This document shows, piece after piece, positions 8,139 through 16,954 of a stretch of DNA of 64,000 nt; within the stretch, counting starts at the first letter, position 1, and every line of letters starts with the position of its first letter. The DNA is from Novispirillum itersonii subsp. itersonii ATCC 12639. Its GTDB lineage: Bacteria; Pseudomonadota; Alphaproteobacteria; Rhodospirillales; Rhodospirillaceae. The translations under genes were made by a program, and so were the position numbers. The notes under the pieces are model-generated. The model had not been told where the DNA came from. It saw only the letters and a list, made by a program, of their open reading frames with translations, and did no database searches. The stretch spans positions 465,392-529,391 of the forward strand of contig NZ_KB907338.1 in NCBI RefSeq assembly GCF_000381985.1, read 5' to 3'.

Positions 8139-10389
8139 GCCCGGCCGGAGGGCGGGACTGCCGGATCTGCTGCGCCATGGCATAGGCGAGGTAGTTCCCC
8201 AGTTCCAGATAGACCGCAAAGATGTTCTGGCTGTTGAAGGCGGTCATGGTGAACATGGAATCCTGCGGGAACAGGCTGCTGTCCAGCCCCTTATCGTCGG
8301 GGGTGGTGCCGCCGTCCAGCAGCCAGGCGGTGATCAGCGGGGGGAACAGCGGCTGCTCCCCCGCGCGGATCCGTCTGGCGGCCTCGGCCATATCCAGAAG
8401 GGGGCAGGTCCGGGCGAGATCCCGCTGGGGGACCGGGCGCCCGCTTTCCAGCAGCGTTTTAAGAGAACCGGCGCAGTGGCGGATGGCGTCCATCGTCCTG
8501 CTGTGGCCGGGGATGGCGGTTTTCATCAGATAGAGCGTGGTGCCGTCCAGCAGGCCGGTGGTGCCGGGGCGGATGTCGGCGGGGTCGCGGGCGGTGCGGA
8601 CCGTGCCTTTCCACAGCGGGCGCTGCCAGTCCCGGAAGGAATAGCTGCCGCCGCCCGGCGCGGATTTCAGGGTCGGTGTCTCGCCGCTGCAGTGGCGGGC
8701 GATGTCGATTTCAGGCTCGGGGGTTCCGGCCCCGGCCAGGGGGGTGGTCGGGTGCCCGTCAAAGATCAGGCGGTATCCCCGGTCAGACAGGAAGGTGGCG
8801 GCGTTGCACAGGGCCTCAAACCGCAGGCTGCCCCTGTCGTCGTAGCGGTCATCGACATGATCGGAGATGAAGATGGTGCGGGTCCCCCGTTCCAGCAGGG
8901 CCAGAAGGCCGAAGGTATCGCGGGAAACGCCGCCGTCCCCAAGGTGGATGTGGGACCGCAGCTCCGGCTCGTTCAGGCGCGAGAACAGATGGAGCGGGGC
9001 GGGAACGGCTGCGGCGACGACCCGCTGCGGCGGGGTCAGCCGGTAATTGGGCAGAGAGACGGACCAGTCCAGATTGAACAGATTGGTGGCTGCGGCGATA
9101 AAAGCATTCCGGCCGGTGCTGAAGACCCGCTGGGCCGGGTCGATAAAGGCGGCGGCGGCCCCGACGCCATCGCCGACCGCGATGCCCAGCCGGTCCGGCG
9201 AGGCATCGGCAAAACCGTATTGATGGTTGCCGAAGCCGAACGGCGTGATCTCAAAGCGGTGGTCATCCATCCGCGTTACATCGCTTTTGCGCATGTCCCA
9301 CACCGGGCGGGTGGGGATGGTGGCATTCAGCACCGGCAGCCGCCGGTCCGGCGCGCTGTGATCGGCAAGCCGCCGGAGGTGAGAGAAGCGCAGCCCGTAC
9401 AGCGGGCTGTCCGGCCCGGACGGTTGCAGGCAGTTGCGGGCCCCGGCGGGTTCCCCCGGCTGCGGCCCGGCCGTGTTCTCCGGGCAGGACCCATAGGCGC
9501 GCAGGATGCCATCGCGGTAAAGCCACTTTGACGGCGAAACCTCCAGCCCGGTGTCGAACAGCAGGTTGGTCGCCCAGTAGGCCGGGGCGGTGGCCAGTGT
9601 TCTGGTCAGTTCCCACCCGGCGCGGGGGATGTCAAAGCCCTGTTCGGCGCGGGACGGGCGGGTGCTGTCATTGGAAAAAACATCGGACCGGCGCTGAACG
9701 GTGTTAAGGGGCCCGTCGGGCACGCCGCTGTCGGCCACGTCGTTACGGTTTGCGGGGCAGTAGCTTTTTGAATAGATCAGGCTGTCGAGCCTGCCGGTTG
9801 CCAGCAGTCCGTCTGTGGACAGCACCGGAACGTGGACGGATTCTTTCTCCTGTTGCCCCGGGGCTTTCTTCGTCCGGGCCGGGCCAAGGCAATAGGCGTA
9901 AGGCAGGGTGAAGTTGCCGCGCAGGGCGGCGGCGGCCCCGTCAGCGCCCCCGTCAGGGGTGGTGCCGGGGGCGATCAGGGCATCGGCGCTGGTGTAGAGG
10001 TACAGGGCGGCATACCCCCCGCCTGACACCACCGAAAGGACGTCGATATCCCGCAGCAGATCCTCATCAACCAGCCGCTTCAGCACCCCGAGGCTGAAGG
10101 ACCCGGCCTGTGCGCCGCCGCCCATCAGCGCCAGCCCGGTTGCGGGGCGGTCTTTGCCGTCAAACTTCAGCCACGGCTCGGCGGCGTAAGACTGGCGCAG
10201 CCCCGCCGGTGTCAGCCCTTCCACCGGCTGCCGGGGGTGGCAGGGCACCGTTTCCTCCCCCAGATAGCAGGGGGCACCGCCCGCGGCCCGCAGCCCGGCC
10301 ACCCGCTCTTCCGGGCCGCTGCATCCCGCTGACAGGGGGGCGAGCGCTGACAGGAGCAGCAGGGTCCGCACACCTATCGATCCTGCCAT
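8134..10389 (-). CDS. Patatin-like phospholipase lipoprotein
   Basis: The start MAGSIGVR at 10389 gives a lipoprotein signal peptide ending in LSAG-Cys (Cys23), so the mature protein should be lipid-anchored outside the inner membrane. A patatin fold follows: the oxyanion-hole motif GGGAQAGSFSLG (residues about 90), the nucleophile elbow VVSGGGYA (Ser about 122) and the late DGG motif (about 483) that supplies the catalytic Asp. The elbow lacks the usual Gly two residues before Ser. At 751 residues it is longer than typical patatins. Likely an acyl hydrolase acting on membrane lipids; it stands alone between convergent and divergent neighbours. Confidence 0.82.
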   Translation of the reverse strand: MAGSIGVRTLLLLSALAPLSAGCSGPEERVAGLRAAGGAPCYLGEETVPCHPRQPVEGLTPAGLRQSYAAEPWLKFDGKDRPATGLALMGGGAQAGSFSLGVLKRLVDEDLLRDIDVLSVVSGGGYAALYLYTSADALIAPGTTPDGGADGAAAALRGNFTLPYAYCLGPARTKKAPGQQEKESVHVPVLSTDGLLATGRLDSLIYSKSYCPANRNDVADSGVPDGPLNTVQRRSDVFSNDSTRPSRAEQGFDIPRAGWELTRTLATAPAYWATNLLFDTGLEVSPSKWLYRDGILRAYGSCPENTAGPQPGEPAGARNCLQPSGPDSPLYGLRFSHLRRLADHSAPDRRLPVLNATIPTRPVWDMRKSDVTRMDDHRFEITPFGFGNHQYGFADASPDRLGIAVGDGVGAAAAFIDPAQRVFSTGRNAFIAAATNLFNLDWSVSLPNYRLTPPQRVVAAAVPAPLHLFSRLNEPELRSHIHLGDGGVSRDTFGLLALLERGTRTIFISDHVDDRYDDRGSLRFEALCNAATFLSDRGYRLIFDGHPTTPLAGAGTPEPEIDIARHCSGETPTLKSAPGGGSYSFRDWQRPLWKGTVRTARDPADIRPGTTGLLDGTTLYLMKTAIPGHSRTMDAIRHCAGSLKTLLESGRPVPQRDLARTCPLLDMAEAARRIRAGEQPLFPPLITAWLLDGGTTPDDKGLDSSLFPQDSMFTMTAFNSQNIFAVYLELGNYLAYAMAQQIRQSRPPAGR

Positions 10390-10483
10390 GACACCCTCAC
10401 AGCTCATGATTGCAGGATGAGTAGGGCATGCCGAACTAGAAGGATCAATCTATATTTTCCGGCTGTTTCTGGCCGGGCAGGTG

Positions 10484-11365
10484 TTACAGCAAAATCCCGT
10501 CCACCGGCTGCGGGGCCGGGGGCAGGTCGGTATCGCCGAGGGCGGCGCGCAGGGTGCGTTCCACCGTCACCGCCAGCGCTGCCACCGGCAGGTCGTTGGG
10601 CAGGGTGCCGAAGGGTTCTTCCAGCTCTTCGCTTAAGGAATCCAGCCCGAAGAAGGTATAGGCCACCACTCCGGCGGCCAGCGGTGTCGCCAGCCCCAGC
10701 ACATCGGCAAAGCCGAACGGCAGCATGAAGCAGAACAGATAGGCGGTGCGGTGCAGCAGCAGCATATAGCCGAAGGGTACCGGCGTGTTGCGCAGCCGCT
10801 CGCAGGCGGTCAGCACCCCGGTCATGTCAGACACCGTGCGGTCCAGCAGGGTATATTCAACATCTGACACCAGCGGCGCTGCCGGGCTGCGCAGGGCGGC
10901 CAGCGTGTCGCCCATCACCTGCAACGGCTGATCGGGGTGCGGCGGCGGGCTCAGGCCGGCGGGCGGGCGCACGTGGGCGGCCAGCGCCTGCGCAAAGATC
11001 ACCGCCTGCCGCAGCAGCACCTCGCGCGCCTGCACCCCGGCGGGGCCGCGCGGCGGCAAAAGCTGGGTGCGGCGGATCAGGTCGCGGCTGTAGGTGACCA
11101 GATTGCCCAGCACTTTCCGCGCTTCCCACCAGCGGTCGTAACAGGCGTTGTTGCGGAAGCCGAGAAACACCGACAGCGCAATGCCGACCAGCGCGAACGG
11201 TGCCCCGTTGACGGTGGGGATCAGCCCCGGCGCGATGGCGTGGCCCAGCACCACCGCCAGCGACAGCGCCATCACCAGCAGCATCTGCGGCCAGATCCGC
11301 TGAATCACCGAGCCTCGCAGGATCAGAAACAGCGTCACCAGCCCCGGTCTGTCACGTACAATCAC
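10484..11365 (-). CDS. Bestrophin-family membrane protein (YneE-like)
   Basis: The protein reads 293 residues from a GTG start at 11365 (VIVRDRPG), which aligns with the MIVR start of the E. coli YneE family. Family landmarks are FLGFRNNACYDRWWEARKVLG, a mid-protein CERLRNTPVPFGYMLLLHR segment and YTFFGLDSLSEELEEPFG near the end. Prokaryotic bestrophins are pentameric anion or cation channels of the inner membrane. It is a single gene, divergent from the PH-domain gene. Reading upstream of 11365 is open only because it is antisense to that gene. Confidence 0.9.
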   Translation of the reverse strand: MIVRDRPGLVTLFLILRGSVIQRIWPQMLLVMALSLAVVLGHAIAPGLIPTVNGAPFALVGIALSVFLGFRNNACYDRWWEARKVLGNLVTYSRDLIRRTQLLPPRGPAGVQAREVLLRQAVIFAQALAAHVRPPAGLSPPPHPDQPLQVMGDTLAALRSPAAPLVSDVEYTLLDRTVSDMTGVLTACERLRNTPVPFGYMLLLHRTAYLFCFMLPFGFADVLGLATPLAAGVVAYTFFGLDSLSEELEEPFGTLPNDLPVAALAVTVERTLRAALGDTDLPPAPQPVDGILL

Positions 11366-11590
11366 CGCCGTCAGCCTTTGCTTTCCAAAAACAGGGGCGG
11401 CAGTATCGCCGGGCGGCGGCCCTGTGCCAAACGCGTGGCACGCAGGGCAGGGGTGCAGCCTGTGCTTGCGGCGGGCGGCAGGCCCCGTATGATACTGTGG
11501 CGATAGAAAGCCGCAGGGCGGACACCGTCGGGGGATCGGTCCGGCCTGCGAATGCGTTTCTGCCATGACGGGCCGGGGCCCGGTGGCGGA

Positions 11591-12334
11591 ATGCCAGACA
11601 GCAAGGAATGCGGCGTGGCCAGCTATGTGCGGGAATCCCTGCTTGATGGGGAAAAAATACTCTACGAAGGGGCGGTCAGCCTGTGGGCGATCCTGCCGAA
11701 GCTGATGGCCGGGCTGCTGCTGCTGCCGCTGTTCGGCTATGGGCTGGTGCTGTGGATGTCGGCCAGCGCCTATTATTCCTCCACCGAGCTGTGCGTGACC
11801 AACCGCCGGGTGGTGGCCCGGCTGGGCATGGTGCGCCGCCGTATCGTCGAATTCCATATCGCCAAGGTTGAAAGCGTGCGGATCGAACAGGGGCTGTTTG
11901 GCCGGATGTTCGGCTTTGGCACCGTCACCGTTCTGGGGGCCAGCGAAAACGGAGAGTCGATTAAGGGCATTGATAACCCGGTGGCATTCCGGCGGGCGCT
12001 GTTGCAGGTGCAGGAAATTGTGCTGCGCCGCACCGGGGCGGCCTATTCCGCCGCCCGCGCCCGGATGGCGGAGGAAGACGACGCCCGGCCCCAGATGGCC
12101 CAGCAGCCTGCTCAACCGGCCCGGAAGCCTCAGCCCCAGCCTCAGCCCCAGCCGAAACAGAAGCACCGCCCCCCGGCCAATCCGGTGCAGGAGGTGGAGC
12201 GGATGCAGCAGGCCCTTGGCCGCCATACCGATCAGGATGACGGCTGGCCGGAAGACCCGCCGCACCGTGCCCGCCCGGTGCCGTTCGCCCCGCCGCCGCC
12301 GCGCAAAGGCCCGCTGCCGGGGGAGTGGGACTGA
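11591..12334 (+). CDS. PH-domain (bPH2/YdbS-like) membrane protein
   Basis: Starts MPDSKECG (11591). Residues about 30-65 hold two close membrane segments (LPKLMAGLLLLPLFGYGLVLW). A bacterial PH-like domain follows: LCVTNRRVVARLGMVRRRIVEFHIAKVESVRIEQGL is split by the usual strands and ends in FGTVTVLGASENGE. The C-terminal 90 residues are a disordered Pro/Gln-rich tail (QPQPQPQPK). Proteins of this kind are membrane-associated and of unclear function. A start at 11552 is possible but would add a Gly/Pro-rich stretch. Confidence 0.82.
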   Translation: MPDSKECGVASYVRESLLDGEKILYEGAVSLWAILPKLMAGLLLLPLFGYGLVLWMSASAYYSSTELCVTNRRVVARLGMVRRRIVEFHIAKVESVRIEQGLFGRMFGFGTVTVLGASENGESIKGIDNPVAFRRALLQVQEIVLRRTGAAYSAARARMAEEDDARPQMAQQPAQPARKPQPQPQPQPKQKHRPPANPVQEVERMQQALGRHTDQDDGWPEDPPHRARPVPFAPPPPRKGPLPGEWD

Positions 12335-12340
12335 GGCCAG

Positions 12341-12388
12341 AGCGTTTTAAAACCGGAGCGCTGTAAAACCGGGGCGCTTTAAAACCGG
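12341..12388. repeat. Three tandem 16-bp units
   Basis: Three consecutive 16-base units matching RGCGYTKTAAAACCGG occur at 12341, 12357 and 12373, between the convergent PH-domain and LysR genes. No stem-loop with a T run is present. Confidence 0.8.
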
Positions 12389-12416
12389 GGTGGGCCGGGG
12401 TCTTCTTGCCCTGATC

Positions 12417-13337
12417 TTATCCCCCGCTTTCGGCGGCGACCTCTTCGCGCAGCCAGTCGCAGAAGGCGCGGACCGGGCCGCTGTGCCCGGCCCCGGGGGC
12501 GTGCAGCAGGTAATAGGCCTTGGTGCGGCGGGCGGTGTGCGGCACCGGCTGCACCAGCCGCCCGGCGCTGACCTCGGCACGGGCGAGAAACAGCGGCAGC
12601 AGGCCGATGCCCATTCCGGCGGCGGCGGCTTCGATGATCATAAAAAAGTGTTCAAAGGCCGGGGCGTGGGTCAGGTCCGGCACGGGCTGGCCGGTGGCGG
12701 CGCAGAATTCCGCCCAGCCGTCGGGGCGGGTGGAATGGTACAGCAGCGGCTGGGCCAGCAGGGTGGGCAGGTCTTCCGGCTTGCCGGTCAGGGGCAGGGC
12801 AGCGGCCAGTGCCGGGGCGCAGAACAGCCCGACATCCTCTTCCATCAGCCGGTGGGCGGTGGCGGTCGGCCACGGGGCAAGGCCGTTGCGCACGGCGACA
12901 TCCACCGGGTCGGTGCGGAAGTCGATGACCGCTTCGGATGAGGTGACATCCACCAGAATATCCGGGCTGCGGGCCCGGAAGCGGTGCAGGCGCGGCACCA
13001 GCCAGCGCAGGGCGAAGGTGGGCAGCACGTTGACGCGCACCAGCCCGCTGTCATGGGTGCGGCGGACGGCGCGGGATGCGGCGGCGATCTGCTCCAGCGC
13101 GCCGCGCACCTGCTGGGCGTAGGCCTCGCCGGTGGCGGTCAGGCGCAGGGTGCGGCCCTGCCGGTCAAACAGCGGGGTGCCGAGGTCTTCTTCAAGGGAC
13201 TGGATCAGACGGCTGACCGCGCCCTGGGTGACGTGCAGCTCCGCCGCTGCCAGCGTGAAGGAGCCATGACGGGCGGCAACCTCGAAACAGCGGATCGCTT
13301 TCAGCGACGGCAGGCGGTCATTAGGCCCAGATCCCAT
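12417..13337 (-). CDS. LysR-family transcriptional regulator (GcvA-like)
   Basis: A 306-residue protein with an N-terminal winged helix (LPSLKAIRCFEVAARHGSFTLAAAELHVT is the classic GcvA-type opening, cut here by motif breaks) and a periplasmic-binding-like effector domain. GcvA-type regulators open with LPSL and usually lack the long linker variants. The gene is preceded on its own strand by a 90-base A-rich leader and then by the hairpin repeats at 13449-13664. No divergent metabolic gene sits directly next to it, so the target is unknown. Confidence 0.88.
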   Translation of the reverse strand: MGSGPNDRLPSLKAIRCFEVAARHGSFTLAAAELHVTQGAVSRLIQSLEEDLGTPLFDRQGRTLRLTATGEAYAQQVRGALEQIAAASRAVRRTHDSGLVRVNVLPTFALRWLVPRLHRFRARSPDILVDVTSSEAVIDFRTDPVDVAVRNGLAPWPTATAHRLMEEDVGLFCAPALAAALPLTGKPEDLPTLLAQPLLYHSTRPDGWAEFCAATGQPVPDLTHAPAFEHFFMIIEAAAAGMGIGLLPLFLARAEVSAGRLVQPVPHTARRTKAYYLLHAPGAGHSGPVRAFCDWLREEVAAESGG

Positions 13338-13344
13338 AATAAAC

Positions 13345-13432
13345 TCTCTCTTTTGTTTGTTGTTTTTTATTTTTTCTTTTTATTTGTCTTTTGCTTTTTC
13401 TTTTTTTGTTTTTTCTTTGTCTTTCTCAACCC
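13345..13432 (-). other. A-rich leader in front of the LysR gene
   Basis: On the minus strand this 88-base stretch is almost free of C and T and made of A runs broken by G or C, ending ten bases before the LysR start codon. Such strand asymmetry is extreme for a GC-rich genome. It may be an unstructured ribosome-access or antitermination leader, or simply the AT-rich edge of the adjacent repeat insertion. A shorter A-rich leader also follows the larger hairpin array at 62905-62937. Confidence 0.55.
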
Positions 13433-13448
13433 CAGCGGAGCCCACTCC

Positions 13449-13664
13449 CGGAGGGCCGTATAACGGCCCGACTGGCCCATTGAGGGCCCGCGCGACCATT
13501 CGCGCGTGAGGCAAGGGGGCGGACGCCCCCGCCCGCCGCCTGAGGGACCAAACAAACGGAGGGCCGTATAACGGCCCGACTGGCCCATTGAGGGCCCGCG
13601 CGACCATTCGCGCGTGAGGCAAGGGGGCGGATGCCCCCGCCCGCCGCCTGAGGGACCAAACAAA
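13449..13664. repeat. Two tandem 108-bp copies of the hairpin-string repeat
   Basis: Copies at 13449-13556 and 13557-13664 differ by only a few bases. Each copy contains four short hairpins in a row: GGGCCGT/ACGGCCC, GGCCC-attga-GGGCC, GCGCGA-ccat-TCGCGC and GGGGGC-gga-GCCCCC, then a CTGAGGGACCAAAC tail. The same architecture, with changed but still complementary arms, recurs at 62322-62905. Reading frames cross it on several frames simply because stop codons are rare in the unit, so it is not taken as coding. Confidence 0.9.
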
Positions 13665-13666
13665 AC

Positions 13667-13705
13667 AATCTTATCTAAATGAGGTAAACTCATTTAGATA
13701 AGATT
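13667..13705. terminator. AT-rich perfect 17-bp inverted repeat
   Basis: Arms 13667-13683 and 13689-13705 pair perfectly around GTAAA. The stem is AT-rich in a GC-rich area and follows the hairpin repeats. It could be a terminator (TTTAA follows on the plus strand) or an operator for the downstream VOC gene; the sequence does not decide. Confidence 0.55.
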
Positions 13706-13827
13706 TAATCTCGTTTGTCGAGGGGCAGGGAAGCGGCAATACTGCATGCACCGGGGCAGAAGACCTGAGAAAAAATCATGACCCCCTGCATTTTGGCCCG
13801 CCCCGGCAGACGAGAGGCTTTGCGAGC

Positions 13828-14247
13828 ATGACGATCACCCCCTTCCATCTGGCATTTCCGGTTGATGACCTTGCGGCGGCCCGCAGCTTTTACGGCGGCC
13901 TGCTGGGGTGCCCGGAAGGCCGGTCCAGCGATGAATGGATCGACTTCAGCCTGTTCGGCCACCAGATCGTGGCGCATCTGGCCCCGGCGAAGGAAAAAGG
14001 CCCGCACCATAACCCGGTGGATGGCCATGACGTGCCGGTGCCGCACTTTGGCGTGGTGCTGAACTGGGATGACTTCCACACTCTGGCCGACCGGCTGAAG
14101 GCGGCGGGCGTCACGTTTGTGATCGAGCCGTACATCCGCTTTAAGGGCAAGGTCGGCGAGCAGGCGACCATGTTCTTCTACGATCCGGCTGGCAATGCGC
14201 TGGAATTCAAGTCGTTCCGCGATATGTCGCAGCTGTTTGCGAAATAA
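13828..14247 (+). CDS. VOC (glyoxalase-fold) family protein
   Basis: A complete 139-residue single-domain protein. It opens with [18 protein letters not shown], a typical first VOC strand and helix with the His ligand, and closes with [14 protein letters not shown] carrying the late Glu ligand. HFGVVL supplies a middle His. It resembles the extradiol-dioxygenase-like YwbC/FosA superfamily members that act as monomer-fold dimers. It is monocistronic, with the AT-rich inverted repeat 120 bases upstream. The substrate is unknown. Confidence 0.85.
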   Translation: MTITPFHLAFPVDDLAAARSFYGGLLGCPEGRSSDEWIDFSLFGHQIVAHLAPAKEKGPHHNPVDGHDVPVPHFGVVLNWDDFHTLADRLKAAGVTFVIEPYIRFKGKVGEQATMFFYDPAGNALEFKSFRDMSQLFAK

Positions 14248-14706
14248 GGGTCCGGGGTGGCGGGCTGCCCCGCCGCCCTGTCTTTCACACCGGCCCGGCC
14301 TGCCTGCCGGGCTGTTGTCCGCCCCGGTTCTCCCCCCTCTCCCTGTCGGGGGCGGGGCGGTTTAGCCTCCTGCCACCCCTGTTTTTCCGGGGTGGCGGGC
14401 GCGTTTTTGTTCCCCCCACCCTCCGGTGGCGTGCCTGCGGTCCGGCGATCTCTGAGCTTGGCTGGCCCGTAGCCCCGGGGGCGTTCCCCTTGCCACTTTG
14501 GGCCGCTGCCGGACTTTTCCGGCGCGGCCCTCTTTTTTATCCGGCAGTATTCTGGCATTGTCGCGGGGCAGGGGGTTTTTCTGTTAAATCAAGACTGATG
14601 AATAGACGAAAACTCTCTATTAAAACGTTATAGTATTGTTATCTTCTGGTCTGGTGTCCATTTTGACAGAACTGTCTGGCGGATGCCCTTGCGATGGAGT
14701 TTTCTG
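14248..14706. other. Non-coding gap with a terminator-like hairpin
   Basis: No convincing gene lies in this 459-base gap. A stem GCCACCCC (14372-14379) with GGGGTGGC (14389-14396) and a T-rich loop lies downstream of the VOC gene and is followed by a GTTTTTG run, so it is a plausible terminator. The last 100 bases before the next gene are AT-rich and probably hold its promoter. Confidence 0.5.
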
Positions 14707-15660
14707 ATGTCTTCCTCTTCACCGCTTCTGTATGTGATTTCCGGCGGCGATGATCCCGGCCAGTGGCGCGGGGTGTTTGCCGCCCGCTTTGGCGATGCGC
14801 TGCGGGTGGCGGTGTGGCCGGAGGCGGTGGACCCGGCGGCGGTGGACTATATCGCGGCGTGGTCGCCCCCGGCGGCGGCCAGCTTTTCCGGGTTTTCCGG
14901 CCTGAAGGCGGTGTTCAATCTGGGGGCGGGGGTCGATAAGCTGCTGGCCCGGGCTGACCTTGACCCCGCCGTGCCGATCATCCGCCTGCAGGATGCCGGG
15001 ATGGCCCCGCAGATGGTGGAATATGCCCTGTATGGGGTGCTGCGCCATCAGCGCGATTTTGACCTGTATGCCGCGGATCAGGCGGAAAAGCGCTGGCAGC
15101 CGCGCCTGCCGCGTCTGGCCGCTGACACCCGGGTGACGGTGCTGGGGCTGGGGGCAATCGGCGGGGCGGTGGCGCAGGCGCTGGCCGGGCTGGGCTATGC
15201 CGTGCGCGGCTGGAGCCGGTCTGCCCGCAGCCTGCCGGGGGTGGACTGCCGGGCCGGGGCCGATGCCCTGCTGCGGCTGCTGGCGGAAACCGAGATTCTG
15301 ATCAGCGTGCTGCCATCAACGCCGGAAACCCGGCGGCTGTTTAACGCCGACACGCTGGGGGCGCTGCCCGCCGGGGCGTCGTTTATCAACTGTGCGCGCG
15401 GCGATCAGGTGGATGAAGCGGCGCTGCTGTCGCTGCTCGACAGCGGCCATATCCGCATGGCGCTGCTGGATGTGTTCGTGACCGAGCCGCTGCCGCAGGA
15501 CAGCCGCCTGTGGGGCCACCCGCGCGTGGTTGCCACCCCGCATGTGGCGGCCAGCACGCTGCCCGGCCCGGCGGTGGACCAGATTGCCGACGGCATCGCC
15601 GCGCTGAAGGCCGGGGTCAGCCCGCTGCCGGGGCAGGTGGACCGGGGGCGGTCGTATTAA
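14707..15660 (+). CDS. ghrA: Glyoxylate/hydroxypyruvate reductase A-like D-2-hydroxyacid dehydrogenase
   Basis: A 317-residue protein starting MSSSSPLLY; a GGAG about nine bases before 14707 supports this start over the upstream ATG at 14683. The NAD(P)-binding motif is VLGLGAIGGAVAQAL. The catalytic triad of the family is visible: Arg in INCARGDQVDE, Glu in DVFVTEPLP and His in TPHVAA. GhrA enzymes reduce glyoxylate and hydroxypyruvate with NADPH in the cytoplasm. The gene is single. Assignment to the GhrA subgroup rests on overall pattern, and related dehydrogenases cannot be excluded. Confidence 0.85.
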   Translation: MSSSSPLLYVISGGDDPGQWRGVFAARFGDALRVAVWPEAVDPAAVDYIAAWSPPAAASFSGFSGLKAVFNLGAGVDKLLARADLDPAVPIIRLQDAGMAPQMVEYALYGVLRHQRDFDLYAADQAEKRWQPRLPRLAADTRVTVLGLGAIGGAVAQALAGLGYAVRGWSRSARSLPGVDCRAGADALLRLLAETEILISVLPSTPETRRLFNADTLGALPAGASFINCARGDQVDEAALLSLLDSGHIRMALLDVFVTEPLPQDSRLWGHPRVVATPHVAASTLPGPAVDQIADGIAALKAGVSPLPGQVDRGRSY

Positions 15661-15760
15661 GGGGGGGTGTCTTGTTTCCCGGATGCGGGTTTCTTATACT
15701 CATATGAGGATTTATGCATTGCCGCGCTTCCTCCTCCTCACAGGACTGGATAAAAAGCCC

Positions 15761-16054
15761 ATGGCCCTGACCCGTCAGGATATCGTCAGAAAGGTTCTGG
15801 CAGAGTATACCCGCAAGGCGACCTCATCCCCTGAGGCCGCGAAAAAAACGCTGGTGCGGGAAGGGATTTACCGACCGGATGGCGCGCTTACATTCGAGTA
15901 CGGAGGTAAGAGAAGCCGCGCGGCGGTTTTGATCGTAAAAAAAATGCATGTGGCGGAACAGCATACCGGTGTGCGTAAGGCGGGGAAACAGCGCAGGCGG
16001 CACTCGCGCTATTTTCCCGGCGGTATTCAGTTTTCGGCGGCAGAAGAGGCATGA
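15761..16054 (+). CDS. Putative antitoxin partner of the ART-like protein
   Basis: A 97-residue basic protein starting MALTRQD at 15761. Its central motif, AKKTLVREGIYRPDGALTFEYGG, is split here by small variations but matches a widespread small-protein pattern (L-x-x-x-GIY-x-x-DG-x-L-x-x-x-YGG). The C-terminus is Lys/Arg-rich. The stop overlaps the start of the next gene (ATGA), so the two are co-translated, as in toxin-antitoxin pairs. An earlier in-frame start (15683) would add 26 residues without a clear ribosome site. The antitoxin role is inferred from arrangement only. Confidence 0.6.
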   Translation: MALTRQDIVRKVLAEYTRKATSSPEAAKKTLVREGIYRPDGALTFEYGGKRSRAAVLIVKKMHVAEQHTGVRKAGKQRRRHSRYFPGGIQFSAAEEA

Positions 16055-16662
16055 GTCGCCTTCATGCCTCTTTTGTGCTGGGATATCATGGGTGTGACGC
16101 CTCAGTGGGGGAAAAGGTTCTGACCGGCGGCGCGACTCTGAGCGGGAGCGATCAGGATTACGACTGGCTGGGGCCGGGGATTTATTTCTGGGAAGCAGAC
16201 CCGCATCGGGCTTGGGAATGGGCGCATCAGCGCGTTGCCCGTAAAGGTTGTGGCCAAGCTTTTGTGATCGGTGCGGTTATTGATCTTGGTCAATGCCTTG
16301 ATCTGATGTCCCGTGACAGTCTGTCCGAACTGTCAGCAGCTTATGACTCTTTTAAAAGTACTCACTCTGCGGCGGGAACCCTTGATCGTATGCCTGAGAA
16401 CCGCAAAGCGGGGCCACACGATCAGGATTCCCTGTTACGCTATCTTGACTGTGCTGTGATCCGGCATCTGCACAGTGCTCTGGAGGCTGGTAAAGAGAGT
16501 GACCCTGCCCTTCAGGAGTATGACACCGTCCGGGGCCTGTTCACGGAAGGGGAGGCGCTTTTTCCCGGCAGCGGCTTTAAAGCGAAGACCCATGTGCAGA
16601 TCGCAGTGCGGGCAGCGGCGAATATCAAAGGATATTTCAGAGTAAGCCCCCCAAAAAGCTGA
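16051..16662 (+). CDS. Putative ADP-ribosyltransferase-fold toxin (DUF3990-like)
   Basis: A 203-residue protein with GYHGCD (His13) near the start, WLGPGIYFWEADPHRAWEWA (Tyr45, Glu48) at 39-58 and a late KTHVQIAVR segment. The spacing of YHG, GIYF and an acidic residue matches the H-Y-E type of ART-like families such as DUF3990, and the closing HVQIAV-x-IKGYF pattern is shared by many uncharacterised relatives. The gene overlaps the preceding small gene by four bases. I infer a cytoplasmic toxin modifying a host target with NAD; activity and target are not shown by the sequence. Confidence 0.6.
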   Translation: MSRLHASFVLGYHGCDASVGEKVLTGGATLSGSDQDYDWLGPGIYFWEADPHRAWEWAHQRVARKGCGQAFVIGAVIDLGQCLDLMSRDSLSELSAAYDSFKSTHSAAGTLDRMPENRKAGPHDQDSLLRYLDCAVIRHLHSALEAGKESDPALQEYDTVRGLFTEGEALFPGSGFKAKTHVQIAVRAAANIKGYFRVSPPKS

Positions 16663-16822
16663 CTTGAGACATACGCCCGAAACAGCACTTTACCGGCCAG
16701 CGGCCTTTTGCGGCAGGATCCCGGACAGGGGCTGAAGCAGGGGGGCGCCGCCGTCTGAACTGCCGTCGCGGCGGGTATGGCCGATGCCGCCTAGGCTGGC
16801 GCTTAAATCTGGGGTCATCCTT

Positions 16823-16954
16823 ATGTCTGTGCAAGAAGATATCGCTAATGTACTGACAAATACAGGGCCACGGAGACGGATATCAACTCTGTCTATCGTG
16901 AATTGTACGATCATCCTTTGTGGCGTGATAATTTTGATCGGGGCCATTCTGTAA
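16823..16954 (+). CDS. Small single-pass membrane protein (43 aa)
   Basis: ATG at 16823 opens a 43-codon frame ending in TAA immediately before the ATG of the next gene (TAAATG). The N-terminal half is polar with a GPRRR cluster. The C-terminal half is one hydrophobic segment (TIILCGVIILIGAIL). A GGGG run eight bases upstream could serve as ribosome site. The tight junction with the secreted-protein gene supports a real two-gene unit. Function unknown. Confidence 0.5.
   Translation: MSVQEDIANVLTNTGPRRRISTLSIVNCTIILCGVIILIGAIL

Noticed and set aside
8476..9531. 351-codon plus-strand frame opposite the patatin gene
   Set aside because: It is an antisense shadow; the patatin motifs on the minus strand are clear.
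11366..12265. N-terminal extension of the bestrophin frame
   Set aside because: It is antisense to the PH-domain gene, while the family start aligns at the GTG at 11365.
13367..13693. Open frames on both strands through the hairpin repeats, giving repeated peptides rich in Gly, Arg and Pro
   Set aside because: The frames are open on several frames at once because the unit lacks stop codons. Copies differ by changes that keep base pairing, not protein sequence, and there is no ribosome site.
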